The notes under the pieces: generated by a model | Told to the model about the DNA's origin: nothing | What the model saw: the letters and a program-made list of their open reading frames with translations, nothing else | Databases searched by the model: none | Program-made: the position numbers and the translations under genes | DNA from: an uncultured Eubacteriales bacterium | Lineage (GTDB): Bacteria > Bacillota > Clostridia > Oscillospirales > Oscillospiraceae | Reading direction: 5' to 3' | Assembly: GCA_900544295.1 (NCBI GenBank) | Contig: UQUO01000002.1 | Location: forward strand, 1 to 64,000 | Length of the DNA stretch: 64,000 nucleotides | In this document: positions 16,582 to 24,855 of the stretch, one piece after another | How positions within the stretch are numbered: the first letter of the stretch is position 1 | Layout of the letters: each line of letters begins with the position of its first letter

Positions 16582-17484
16582 TCACAGTCGGCTCTTGAGC
16601 GCGCGCATCACTTCCACAGCGTCGCCAACTATTCCAAAGTCGCAATTTTTGAGTATCGGAGCTTGCTTGTCTTTATTTATTGCGACAATAACTTCGCTGT
16701 CGCCAACGCCCACCATATGCTGGACCTGACCGGAGATTCCCGAGGCGACATATAGTCTGGGCCTGATTGAAGCTCCAGATACGCCGATATATCTCTCACG
16801 CGGGAGCAGTTTGTCCTCCTCGGCAACCGGTCTTGTGCAGCCAAGCTCCGCGCCCAGCTTTGCAGCAAAGGCTTCCGCCTCACGCAGGCCCTCCTCGCCT
16901 TTTACGCCTCTTCCTATTCCAAGCACGCGCTTTGCGGACTGGAGGCCCACTTTCTGCACAGTTTTGGGCTCACAGGACACAAACTCGAGCCCATCAGGCA
17001 TAGAGGCCGGAAGCTCGACAACATTCGTGCAAGGCCTTTCCGTTTCGGCGCGCATAAGCCCTGCCACAGGGCACAGCACCGCCATGCCATCCACCGCCAC
17101 GGTCTTATACGCCTCCCCGCCATATACCACGCGCTTTGCCAACACCTGGTTTCCGCTCAAGCGCACATCTGATACATCAGGCACCGCGCTGGTCCCGTGC
17201 TCAGCGGCAAGGCAGGCCGCGGCATATCGACCATTCTTTGTGTTCTCAAACAGGACGACGTCAGCCCTGCTCTCTTCGACCTTATCGACTATGCTCTTCA
17301 CGGCGGAAATAAAGCCCTGCCGGCTGGTGTCTATGAAATATGCAACCTCACAGTTAACGGCAGCCTCCCTGTCTCCAGCCGCTATAACTGTTACACTGTC
17401 GCAAATCTCATTGGCCAGAGCTGTGAGCTCAAGCGCCGCTTCCCTGCTTTCCGCGACAACTACACATTCTTGTCTCTTCGTCAT
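16582..17484 (-). CDS. fixB: FixB, ETF-alpha subunit of the FixABCX complex
   Basis: FAD-binding alpha subunit of the membrane-associated bifurcating Fix complex. The product closely follows E. coli FixB in layout: LGCTRPVAEEDKLLPRERYIG, LYVASGISGQVQHMVG, AINKDKQAPI and the terminal DFGIVGDAVEVMRAL. The start chosen at 17484 (MTKRQECVVVAES) has AGGTG a few bases upstream; a GTG four codons earlier overlaps the fixA stop. The gap to fixA is 8 nt. It keeps the canonical Gln-His FAD motif, unlike the etfA paralogue. Confidence 0.93.
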   Translation of the reverse strand: MTKRQECVVVAESREAALELTALANEICDSVTVIAAGDREAAVNCEVAYFIDTSRQGFISAVKSIVDKVEESRADVVLFENTKNGRYAAACLAAEHGTSAVPDVSDVRLSGNQVLAKRVVYGGEAYKTVAVDGMAVLCPVAGLMRAETERPCTNVVELPASMPDGLEFVSCEPKTVQKVGLQSAKRVLGIGRGVKGEEGLREAEAFAAKLGAELGCTRPVAEEDKLLPRERYIGVSGASIRPRLYVASGISGQVQHMVGVGDSEVIVAINKDKQAPILKNCDFGIVGDAVEVMRALKSRL

Positions 17485-17492
17485 TTCACACC

Positions 17493-18260
17493 TCACATCA
17501 GCTTCCTGAGTTCCTGAGCAACAGCGTCCAGAGCCTCATCGGACACGGCCTCATATATCTGGCGCCTGCGTTCCTTCTGCACATTAGCCCGCAATTCCAT
17601 CGCCGCGACTGCACGCCTGCCACAGTGGCCAAGTTCGACGGCATCCAGCACTTCCACCTGCTTTTTCCCGGCGGCAAGTATGTCTTTCATTGACGGAATT
17701 CTCGGCCTGTTTATATCTGATGTAACTGATAAGACTGCGGGAAATTGAACGCGGATAAGCTCGCTGCTATTTTCTGTATCGCGCCTGACAATCAAGCCGT
17801 CGCCATCGAACCCGATGCTTGCAACTGCATTTACATTTGACCATCCCAGAATTGCCCCCAAGGTTACGCCTGTCTGCTGTGAATACATGTCAGCCGAGCC
17901 TTCTCCACATATTACGAGGTCTATATCGCCCAGCTCTTTCACAGCAGAAGCAAGGGCAAAGGCCACTTCATAGGTCTCTGCGGAATCCAGATCTTCGCCT
18001 TTTATGCCAATCATCTTATCAACACCGCGCGAAAGTATCGCCTTCCTCTGCTTCGAGTTATCTATGACGGCTCCTGCCGCCGTCAGCGCGATCACCTCGG
18101 CGCCAGGACGTTGAACGGCAATTTGCACGGCGGCCTCAACCGCGTTAAGGTCATACTGACCAATTTGCGGAGGTGCTGCGGAAAAATCCAGGGTATTGTC
18201 CGCAGCCACCCTGATTTTTTCGCTGTCCGGCACATTTTTATAACAGACCGCTATTTTCAT
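17493..18260 (-). CDS. fixA: FixA, ETF-beta subunit of the FixABCX complex
   Basis: Beta subunit that in the Azotobacter complex takes up NADH and holds the bifurcating FAD. The 255-residue product begins MKIAVCYKNVPDSEKI, matching FixA proteins, and contains GEGSADMYSQQTGVTLG (ETF-beta signature variant) and DINRPRIPSMKDILAAGKK. The start at 18260 is preferred because GGGGG lies about 9 nt upstream; the in-frame ATG at 18269 abuts that site. It lies 15 nt after fixX. Confidence 0.94.
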   Translation of the reverse strand: MKIAVCYKNVPDSEKIRVAADNTLDFSAAPPQIGQYDLNAVEAAVQIAVQRPGAEVIALTAAGAVIDNSKQRKAILSRGVDKMIGIKGEDLDSAETYEVAFALASAVKELGDIDLVICGEGSADMYSQQTGVTLGAILGWSNVNAVASIGFDGDGLIVRRDTENSSELIRVQFPAVLSVTSDINRPRIPSMKDILAAGKKQVEVLDAVELGHCGRRAVAAMELRANVQKERRRQIYEAVSDEALDAVAQELRKLM

Positions 18261-18275
18261 TCTGCTCATCCCCCA

Positions 18276-18551
18276 TCAACTTTTGCTGTACTGAACTCCG
18301 AAGTCGCACTCCGGGTAATTCCAGGACTTTAACTGTCGGCCCAGGCCAAGCAGCCGGCATGTGCCGCACTCCAGGCAGCCTAAATGGCTGAATATCAAAT
18401 TGCCGTCAGAATCTATGCTGTAAAGCCCCGCGGGACACGCCAAGCAGAGCTTCTTGGCAGCGTCTGAATCCGCTATCTGACGTTCAATTACTATGTGGCT
18501 GGATTCAAGCACTTTAAATCTGTCTTTCCCCAGTTTTTCTTGCGTTTTCAT
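18276..18551 (-). CDS. fixX: FixX, ferredoxin-like protein
   Basis: Small iron-sulfur partner of FixC. The 91-residue product has the family motif ACPAGLYSID followed by GCLECGTCRLLG, then the conserved end WNYPECDFGVQY. Most ferredoxins have two clusters; FixX has one 4Fe-4S. It carries an extra Cys (CLACPAG) compared with E. coli FixX (VKACPAG). The start at 18551 follows GGGGGA; an upstream ATG at 18569 overlaps fixC but sits badly relative to that site. Confidence 0.94.
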   Translation of the reverse strand: MKTQEKLGKDRFKVLESSHIVIERQIADSDAAKKLCLACPAGLYSIDSDGNLIFSHLGCLECGTCRLLGLGRQLKSWNYPECDFGVQYSKS

Positions 18552-18565
18552 ACCACATCCCCCAA

Positions 18566-19855
18566 TCAAACGGCGCAGATAATTTGCAGCAGGTCTTTCA
18601 GCAGGCTGACAGGTCCATATTTCCCCACGGCCTTAAGCGCCTTGGCTGCCAGTCCAGAAACATGCTCTCCATCAACTGTAAACATCGCGCTCAGGATCTC
18701 TTCGGCCAATTTCGGCAACTTGGTAAATACATTCCTATTTGCAAACGCCTTTGGGGCCAGCCTGTGTTTCCTCAGCTCCTTGAGAACAAAGCTGTGCTCC
18801 AATTTTGTCCTGTACAGCGCCATCTTCTTTTCTGTAAAGTCGTGCCTGGCTGCCAGTTCCAAATATGTTTCTGCCGCTATTCGACCCGACTCTATGGCAA
18901 AATCCATGCCCCTGACCACATATCCCAGGTTCATTGACATACCGGCCGCATCTCCGGCCAGCATTACACCGTGCCCATACAGCTTTGGCAGCATGTGAAA
19001 TCCGCCTTCAGGTACCAGATGCGCAGAGTATTCCTCAAGTTCCCCTCCGTCAATAAGCGGAGCTATAAGTTTGCTGCTTTTGAAGTTTTCCAGCATTTCC
19101 GGAACGCTTATGCCCGCATATCCTATGTCATCAACTGTTGCAACAACTCCAACTGCAAGGCTGTCCTTGTTCGTATATAGGAAACCTCCGCCAAGTCCTC
19201 CTTTTGTAGGCTTCCCAGCGAACATCCACGCTACGCCCTCGTCAGCGCCGATGCCGAATCGCTCATTTATCTTTTCTCTTCCCAGCCGTATTACTTCCTT
19301 GGCTCCCACGGCATAATCCCTGCAATCCTGCCGCTTAACAAGTCCCGCCTTTTCGGCCAGCAAAGAGTTAACTCCATCAGCCAGGATAACCACATTGGCT
19401 TCCAGCGTATCTTTGCCAGCCCTCACGCCGCAGACCTTGCCATTCCTGATGACCAGCTCGTCAACACGGATACCGTTTATGTACACGGCGCCCCTGCGCT
19501 CAGCCTGTGAGGCAAGCCAGTTGTCAAAGTCGGCGCGTATAACCGAATATGACGCGGCGTTGCGTCCTCCAAGGGCTTCATCGCAAAACTCAACTGTTGC
19601 CGCCGACGCATCGCTCATTAGGGTCACCCGCTCCTTGACTATCCTTCTCTCGAGCGGGGCATATTTCTCATAATCCGGGATCAGACGCTTAAGGCTATGG
19701 CCGTACAATCTCCCTCCGGTCATGTTCTTGCAACCGCATCTTTCGCCGCGTTCGATAACGACAACCTTTGCGCCGGCCTTTGCCAGCGTGTAAGCTGCTG
19801 CAGATCCCGCCAGGCCGCCGCCGACAACTATAACATCATACCTTTCTTCGCTCAT
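18566..19855 (-). CDS. fixC: FixC, FAD-dependent quinone oxidoreductase
   Basis: ETF-quinone-oxidoreductase-like subunit that passes the high-potential electron from the Fix bifurcation to quinone at the membrane. The 429-residue length equals that of characterised FixC proteins. Seen: the N-terminal dinucleotide-binding GGGLAGSAAAYTLAKAG, the CGCKNMTGGRLYG segment, GVNSLLAEKAGL, the second FAD motif MLAGDAAGMSMNLGYVVRGMDFAIESG and a C-terminal hydrophobic stretch. It follows the polyprenyl synthase gene by 32 nt, placing the quinone reductase next to quinone synthesis genes. Confidence 0.94.
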   Translation of the reverse strand: MSEERYDVIVVGGGLAGSAAAYTLAKAGAKVVVIERGERCGCKNMTGGRLYGHSLKRLIPDYEKYAPLERRIVKERVTLMSDASAATVEFCDEALGGRNAASYSVIRADFDNWLASQAERRGAVYINGIRVDELVIRNGKVCGVRAGKDTLEANVVILADGVNSLLAEKAGLVKRQDCRDYAVGAKEVIRLGREKINERFGIGADEGVAWMFAGKPTKGGLGGGFLYTNKDSLAVGVVATVDDIGYAGISVPEMLENFKSSKLIAPLIDGGELEEYSAHLVPEGGFHMLPKLYGHGVMLAGDAAGMSMNLGYVVRGMDFAIESGRIAAETYLELAARHDFTEKKMALYRTKLEHSFVLKELRKHRLAPKAFANRNVFTKLPKLAEEILSAMFTVDGEHVSGLAAKALKAVGKYGPVSLLKDLLQIICAV

Positions 19856-19887
19856 TTGGTTTCACCCCGTAGCATTTTGTATTTACC

Positions 19888-20880
19888 TTATCTAGCCGAC
19901 CGCCCCGTGCAGAGACGCTGCGCGCAGGCAGATATCATTTCTGCACATTTGTCGCCCTGGAAGCGGCTCAGGCCAAGGATAACTTCGCGGCAGTAATCTT
20001 CCATAGTTTCTTCGCAGCGTGATATGCCTCCAGCGCTTTTAACAAGTTCACGCGCACGGTTGGCTAGTTCTGCGGATGGGCCTCGGCTTTTTACCAAATC
20101 TGCAAGCTCTCTCAACTCATTACCCTTGGCTCGGTCAGAAAATGTGCTTATCGCGGGATAAGTAAATATACCGTCAAGGAAATCCATATTCACTGCCTTG
20201 CCGGAGTTTTCTGCGCTCAGAGTCCAGTCGTTCAAATCATCGTTGAGCTGAAACAGTATCCCCAGATCGCGCCCGCATTTTGCCATGGCCTCAACCTCCT
20301 CCGGGCTTTTGTTCCCGGCCTGCGCGCCCAATCTGCACGCTGTTTCAAAAAGCGCCGCAGTTTTTCCCGAGATAGCTTTGATATAGGCCTCAAGTCCCAC
20401 TTCTGTGTTCCATCTGTTCGACATCTGCACTATTTCGCCTTCGCACATTCTCCCAACGCAGCTGAGCAATTCCACCGTTCCTGCGCAAAACCCTCTTGCC
20501 AGCGTGTTGCGCAAGGTTTCTGCCAATAGATAATCGCCTGCATAGACTGCATTGTGTTTTCCATATTTGCTCTGCGCCGTAGGCAAGCCACGCCTTATGG
20601 GCGCATCGTCAACAATATCGTCGTGTATGAGCGAGGCCGTATGGGTCAGCTCAACTGCTGCCGCCAGTGTGATTACTTCATCCTTGCATCGCCACCGTCT
20701 GGGCTCTCCCGCGCAGAGCAAAAGCAGCATTGGCCGGTATCGCTTTCCTTTCCCGCTCATTGCGCCAGATATCGTTTGTCTGAGCGTTTCAGTCACACCA
20801 GCGGCCTTTGAAAATGACTGTATCCTGTTTTCCGTTTCGTCCATCGCCTGGCGAAGCCATAGAAGCTCAGGCATAATCAT
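19888..20880 (-). CDS. Polyprenyl diphosphate synthase (trans-isoprenyl, quinone side chain)
   Basis: Makes the long isoprenoid tail from isopentenyl diphosphate. Both Asp-rich magnesium motifs are present, HDDIVDD and QLNDDLND, with GKRYRPMLLL and the KTAALFETAC segment. Length is about 330 residues. No small HepS-like subunit gene is adjacent, so a homomeric enzyme is likely; chain length cannot be read safely. The start at 20880 (MIMPELLW) lies inside the end of the methyltransferase gene (14-nt overlap); an ATG two codons later is equally possible. The position after menA and menG implies a role in menaquinone rather than general isoprenoids. Confidence 0.9.
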   Translation of the reverse strand: MIMPELLWLRQAMDETENRIQSFSKAAGVTETLRQTISGAMSGKGKRYRPMLLLLCAGEPRRWRCKDEVITLAAAVELTHTASLIHDDIVDDAPIRRGLPTAQSKYGKHNAVYAGDYLLAETLRNTLARGFCAGTVELLSCVGRMCEGEIVQMSNRWNTEVGLEAYIKAISGKTAALFETACRLGAQAGNKSPEEVEAMAKCGRDLGILFQLNDDLNDWTLSAENSGKAVNMDFLDGIFTYPAISTFSDRAKGNELRELADLVKSRGPSAELANRARELVKSAGGISRCEETMEDYCREVILGLSRFQGDKCAEMISACAQRLCTGRSAR

Positions 20881-21586
20881 CACCGTCCATCTGCTTTCTG
20901 CCAACTATGCACACGCAGGCGCCGAACATAAAACTGCGTCTTTTTTCTAATTTGACGCCCGAGTTCATGAGGGTACTGATAACTTCGTCCGCAGCTGCGA
21001 AAGCCTCTGTGCTGCTGCACAGCCAGCCATATTCCTCCGTCTTGCGCAGCCCGCCGCCCAAGAAAGGCATTACCAGCCGAAAATACGCCCTGTAAACAGG
21101 AAGGACAAGCCTGCATGTCGGGACAAACGAATCTATACAGCAAATGACACCGCCCGGCTTAGCCAGCTTTACTATCCGCTCCAGTGCGCGTTTCCAGTCA
21201 GGCATGTTCCTTAGTGCAAACGCGCTAACTATACAATCGAAGCTCTTTTCGCCGTACGGCGGCTCCATTGCGTCCGCGCAATCCAGCTGAACTCTTTTGC
21301 AGCCTTTCAGCCGCTCAGAGGCGACTTCAAGCATGTTTGGAGAGAAGTCCAAACCCACCAGCTGCATTTGGGGGTATTTCCCCGCCAGCAGCTCCAGCAT
21401 ATCGCCTGTGCCGCATCCAACATCCAGCGCTCGTCCTGCAGAGTTGTTGACGCGAAGACTGTTGACCGCAAATTGCTTCCACTTTCTGTGTCTCCAGAGG
21501 CTTATCCGGTCGTTTGCCGCGTCGTAAGTCCTGGCAATAGACTGAAAAACGCAAAACACCCGCCTTTTTCTTTCTATTTCCGTCAC
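20867..21586 (-). CDS. menG: Demethylmenaquinone methyltransferase (MenG/UbiE family)
   Basis: SAM-dependent C-methylation of demethylmenaquinone, the last step of menaquinone synthesis. The 239-residue product shows the UbiE hallmark FQSIARTYDAANDRISLWRHRKWK, SAM motif LDVGCGTGDMLELL, the D/C motif FDCIVSAFALRNMPDWKRAL and KPGGVICCID. The true start is GTG at 21586, fixed by GGAGG 7 nt upstream and a GTGA overlap with the menA stop; a longer frame to 21859 is spurious. The C-terminal half shows YGWLCSSTEAFAAADE as expected. Confidence 0.92.
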   Translation of the reverse strand: MTEIERKRRVFCVFQSIARTYDAANDRISLWRHRKWKQFAVNSLRVNNSAGRALDVGCGTGDMLELLAGKYPQMQLVGLDFSPNMLEVASERLKGCKRVQLDCADAMEPPYGEKSFDCIVSAFALRNMPDWKRALERIVKLAKPGGVICCIDSFVPTCRLVLPVYRAYFRLVMPFLGGGLRKTEEYGWLCSSTEAFAAADEVISTLMNSGVKLEKRRSFMFGACVCIVGRKQMDGDDYA

Positions 21587-22506
21587 AGCCACACCTCCGC
21601 TAAAATGGCAAGCATATATCCGATGCTCTGGAATACATTCAGCCTGACTATTCCGCGCATGGCCCTTGGACGGATGTTTTGCCCCGGCGTCAGGCTTAAC
21701 TGTCCTGCAAGAGGCCGCGCGGCTATGGCCAAACCCGCAACACATACTGCGGGCCCTGCGCGCCCCCCTCTGAAGAGCAGTACCAGCACGGGCGAAACAG
21801 CCCATAGCACAAGCATTGCCCTGTAAAGTATCAGGGCCTTTCCAGCTCCCAAAAGACACGCCAAAGTGCGTCTGCCTGATTTTTTGTCTCTTTCTATGTC
21901 GCAGCTGTTATTTGTAAGCATAATAAGAGCTATTCCCAGGCACTGCGGCAGTGAATCCAGCAGTACGCCCGGGGCAAGGCGTTCGGTCTGAGCATAGTAT
22001 CCGGCCAATGGGATGAGTCCGCCCATCACAAAGCCTGACAGCAGCTCTCCCACCGGCAGATATGAAGCCGGTCTGTTCCCAAATGTATACCAAACTATTG
22101 CCGCTCCGCCGGCCAAGCCAATAAGCAAAGGCACTATGCCTTTTGCCGCACTTATATACGCCCCCAGGGAGGCGGCGGCCAGGAGAAAGGCGATCCCCCA
22201 GTTAAGCGCCGCCCTTGGCGGCATTCCATACACGATGACGGCGTCGTTTTTGTCTGGTGAATTCTCAGCGGAATCGGTTCCCTTCAAATAATCGGCGTAG
22301 TCATTAAACGCATTTGCAGCCGACTGCATCAGTATGCATGCGAGGAGCACCCAGAGAGACATCAGCGGGTCGGCCTTCCCTGTATCTGCATATGCCAGCG
22401 CCGCGGAAAGCAGCGCCGGCATAACAGACGCCACCCACGTGTGCGGCGCGGAAAGCAGCAAAACCTCCCTCGCAGAATAAGCAGGCTTTCTCACTGTTTG
22501 CCGCAT
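21583..22506 (-). CDS. menA: 1,4-dihydroxy-2-naphthoate polyprenyltransferase (MenA, UbiA superfamily)
   Basis: Integral membrane prenyltransferase joining dihydroxynaphthoate to a polyprenyl tail. The 307-residue protein has about 8-9 hydrophobic helices and both Asp-rich sites: NAFNDYADYLKGTDS and NNSCDIERDKKSGRRTLACLLG. The second, with GRRTLA, is typical of MenA rather than UbiA or haem/chlorophyll homologues. The start overlaps the ligase gene end by 16 nt and has only a weak site, implying coupling. No menF, D, H, C, E or B gene and no futalosine-route gene lies in the window, so the naphthoate precursor must come from elsewhere in the genome or from outside. Confidence 0.9.
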   Translation of the reverse strand: MRQTVRKPAYSAREVLLLSAPHTWVASVMPALLSAALAYADTGKADPLMSLWVLLACILMQSAANAFNDYADYLKGTDSAENSPDKNDAVIVYGMPPRAALNWGIAFLLAAASLGAYISAAKGIVPLLIGLAGGAAIVWYTFGNRPASYLPVGELLSGFVMGGLIPLAGYYAQTERLAPGVLLDSLPQCLGIALIMLTNNSCDIERDKKSGRRTLACLLGAGKALILYRAMLVLWAVSPVLVLLFRGGRAGPAVCVAGLAIAARPLAGQLSLTPGQNIRPRAMRGIVRLNVFQSIGYMLAILAEVWL

Positions 22507-24005
22507 ATCAGTTCTCTAACGGCGTGCCTATCTATTTTGCCCATTTTGCTATGGGGCAGCTCTTTTACGAAAACGATCCTGCGGGCTTTTTTAAAGCCCG
22601 CACCTTTCATGGCGCAGTAGTCAGCCAAATCCTGCGCGGTGACTTTTGCCGCGCCGCTTTTAAGCACCACAGCGGCCGCGACCATCTCTCCCAACCGCTC
22701 ATCAGGTATGCCCACAACGGCGCTGTCAGCCACCGACGGATGGGAATTCAGTATTTGCTCTACAACGTTTGAATAAACGTTCTCTCCGCCTGACTTGATC
22801 ATGTCCTTTTTGCGGTCAACAAAGTAGTAATATCCGTCGCCGTCAAAGAACATCAGGTCTCCGGTTGCAAACCACCCTTCTTCGTCAAACGAATCGTCAC
22901 GTCCATAGTATCCGACCATCGTGCAGGGGCCTCTTCCATAGACCTCTCCCACTTGTCCGGGTTCAGTGATTTCTTCGCCGTCTTTGTCAACCAGTTTGCA
23001 TCTATTGTAGGCGCCCGGTCTGCCAACCGATATGTTGCCGTTAATTGCTTTCACCGGGTGTGTCCGGTCTATGATGTTGACCATGTTTACAGCGCGCTCG
23101 CTCATTCCGTAGCCTACAAACGCTTTTGCGTTAGGAAACAGCTCAAAAACTTTCTGAATATTTCCTACGGTACAGGCGCCGCCTGACATTCTGACCATTC
23201 TTATCGAGGACAGGTCTTCCACGTTCAGATTTTCGCACTTGAGAAGTTCCGTGCAGAGCGAGGGCGGTATGAGCGACATCTGCGTCACTCCCTCTCTAGC
23301 AATAAAGGCAAGCAACTGCTCGGGCTCAAACACCCTGCTGATCACAAAAGTGCCTCCTGAGCAAATGGTCTGCATCGCCGCCGTGAAACCGCCAATGTGA
23401 AACATGGGCGCATAGTTTAAAAAAACGTCGCTTTCAGTCACAGGTGATTCGATCTCAAAGCAGCTCTTAATCTGGTACAGGAGCCCAATATTTGAGTGTG
23501 AAGCCGCTTTGGGCACTCCAGTTGTTCCTCCGGTAAAAATGTTGAGTACCAAATCCTCGGCTCGGACATCCTCGGCAAATATCTCGGTTTTCTCCCCGTC
23601 TTCCGACAGCAGCTCGCTTTCTGGCACAAGCTTCGCGCCTGTGAGCGAGCAGATATCCTGCGCCAGATGCACAAAGCTGTTTGCGCATATCAAAAATTCC
23701 GTATCAACGCACTGTGACAAGCCGGCCAGCTCAGCAAGGCTCTCCCTGTAATTCAAAGGCGACGTTAGGGCGCCTAGCCTGAGCAGCGCAAAATAAAGGC
23801 CCAGCATATTTACAGAGTTTTTAAACAGCAACGCCACCCTGGTCCCTTTGTGAATACCGATGCGGTACAGGTTGCGCGCCATTGTCTCAGATAACACCAG
23901 CAGCTGCGAATACGACAACCGGCGATCTTCGCATATGAGAGCCGTTTTTTCGCCTCGCGCCATGCAGGTTTTTTCAAACCACTCATAAAGTCCGACCATT
24001 TGCAT
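22491..24005 (-). CDS. AMP-forming acyl-CoA ligase (CaiC/FadD-like)
   Basis: Adenylate-forming ligase that activates a carboxylic acid with ATP and CoA. The 504-residue product has the AMP-binding P-loop FTGGTTGVPKAAS, the YGMSER motif (A5), the hinge and GYYYFVDRKKDMIKSGGENVY (A7-A8), and the catalytic Lys in LPHSKMGKID near the C-terminus. The start at 24005 (MQMVGLYEWFEK) follows AAAGGA; longer frames upstream are unsupported. In this context it probably activates the pathway substrate. MenE is an alternative because menA follows, but no other early menaquinone gene is present, so I favour the acyl-CoA pathway. Confidence 0.85.
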   Translation of the reverse strand: MQMVGLYEWFEKTCMARGEKTALICEDRRLSYSQLLVLSETMARNLYRIGIHKGTRVALLFKNSVNMLGLYFALLRLGALTSPLNYRESLAELAGLSQCVDTEFLICANSFVHLAQDICSLTGAKLVPESELLSEDGEKTEIFAEDVRAEDLVLNIFTGGTTGVPKAASHSNIGLLYQIKSCFEIESPVTESDVFLNYAPMFHIGGFTAAMQTICSGGTFVISRVFEPEQLLAFIAREGVTQMSLIPPSLCTELLKCENLNVEDLSSIRMVRMSGGACTVGNIQKVFELFPNAKAFVGYGMSERAVNMVNIIDRTHPVKAINGNISVGRPGAYNRCKLVDKDGEEITEPGQVGEVYGRGPCTMVGYYGRDDSFDEEGWFATGDLMFFDGDGYYYFVDRKKDMIKSGGENVYSNVVEQILNSHPSVADSAVVGIPDERLGEMVAAAVVLKSGAAKVTAQDLADYCAMKGAGFKKARRIVFVKELPHSKMGKIDRHAVRELICGKQ

Positions 24006-24037
24006 TACCTGTCCTTTGAGAACTATCTTGGGATATT

Positions 24038-24835
24038 TTATCTGGGGTTTCTGGGGAGCGGAGCCAGATCTGCGGGTCCGGCAAAAGTCTGTACAACGTC
24101 GGCATAGCGTCTGGCCTCGTCTCCGATAACTTCCAACCCTGTATCCATCCAATTCCGCCTCTTTATCGCTACAAGCGCCCAATCCAGCGCCTTGCCCCTT
24201 ATAATGTTCTCGGCAGAGGCGTCGCCCTTTGTCCACTTCTCTCCGTTCGCCAGTTCAAGTTCCAGATATACGGGTGTTTCCGGCAGCTCATATCCGTTGA
24301 TCCTGTATGCGTTTGGCCTTGACTGCCACGAAAGGAAGAGAATATGCGGTAATCTCTCGCTTTCGGTTATCTCCGCCCCGAAATGGTCATGTATGTCCAC
24401 CCAGTGCGCCCATAACTCCATCAGCCTCGCTGTCGCCAGGGACCTGGCCGACATAGGCAGGCCCGGCGCCCACGGAATTCTCTGCTTAGGCTCGCATTTA
24501 TACAGAGCTCCGCACAACCGTGTACGGCTCTCCCGCCATTGGCTCAGTAATTCCGCTCGACTCTTGTCATTATATGGGAGATATCTTAAATGCTCATCCA
24601 TTCTTCCTCCGGTGACGTCACGTATTTCTTTTGCATCTCCCAGTGCAAGCTGAGCCGCCGCTTCGTCGAAGATGGCAATGTGGCTCACAACGTCGCGAAT
24701 TTTCCATATGCCCTCAATGTCGTAAACTCTCAAATCAGAGCGTATCGTTTCATTCCACTCCCGCTCTGAAAGCCCGTCCACAAATGTATCGGCTATGGAC
24801 TGTTCAGCTATGAGGTCACCTACTATTTCTTTCAA
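24038..24835 (-). CDS. TIGR03084-like / DinB-MDMPI superfamily metal-binding protein
   Basis: The 265-residue product resembles the maleylpyruvate-isomerase-N / DinB four-helix fold and, more specifically, TIGR03084-type proteins best known from Actinobacteria. Supporting segments are a conserved His in RDVVSHIAIFDEAA (about residue 52), ARLMELWAHWVDIHDHFG (ExxxH and HxxDxH-like metal ligands) in the third helix, and a C-terminal sterol-carrier-like strand region with NGEKWTKGDASAENII. The reaction is unknown; actinobacterial members sit in acyl-CoA and steroid catabolism clusters. The start is TTG with GGAGG 9 nt upstream, 20 nt after the CaiA-type gene. Confidence 0.65.
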   Translation of the reverse strand: MKEIVGDLIAEQSIADTFVDGLSEREWNETIRSDLRVYDIEGIWKIRDVVSHIAIFDEAAAQLALGDAKEIRDVTGGRMDEHLRYLPYNDKSRAELLSQWRESRTRLCGALYKCEPKQRIPWAPGLPMSARSLATARLMELWAHWVDIHDHFGAEITESERLPHILFLSWQSRPNAYRINGYELPETPVYLELELANGEKWTKGDASAENIIRGKALDWALVAIKRRNWMDTGLEVIGDEARRYADVVQTFAGPADLAPLPRNPR

Positions 24836-24855
24836 GACTGCTCACCTCCATGTAT

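Noticed and set aside
22491..24005. The acyl-CoA ligase as MenE of a full menaquinone pathway
   Set aside because: None of menB, C, D, F or H is nearby, and the gene sits directly after the CaiA-type and TIGR03084-like genes, so a pathway-specific acyl-CoA ligase is more likely.
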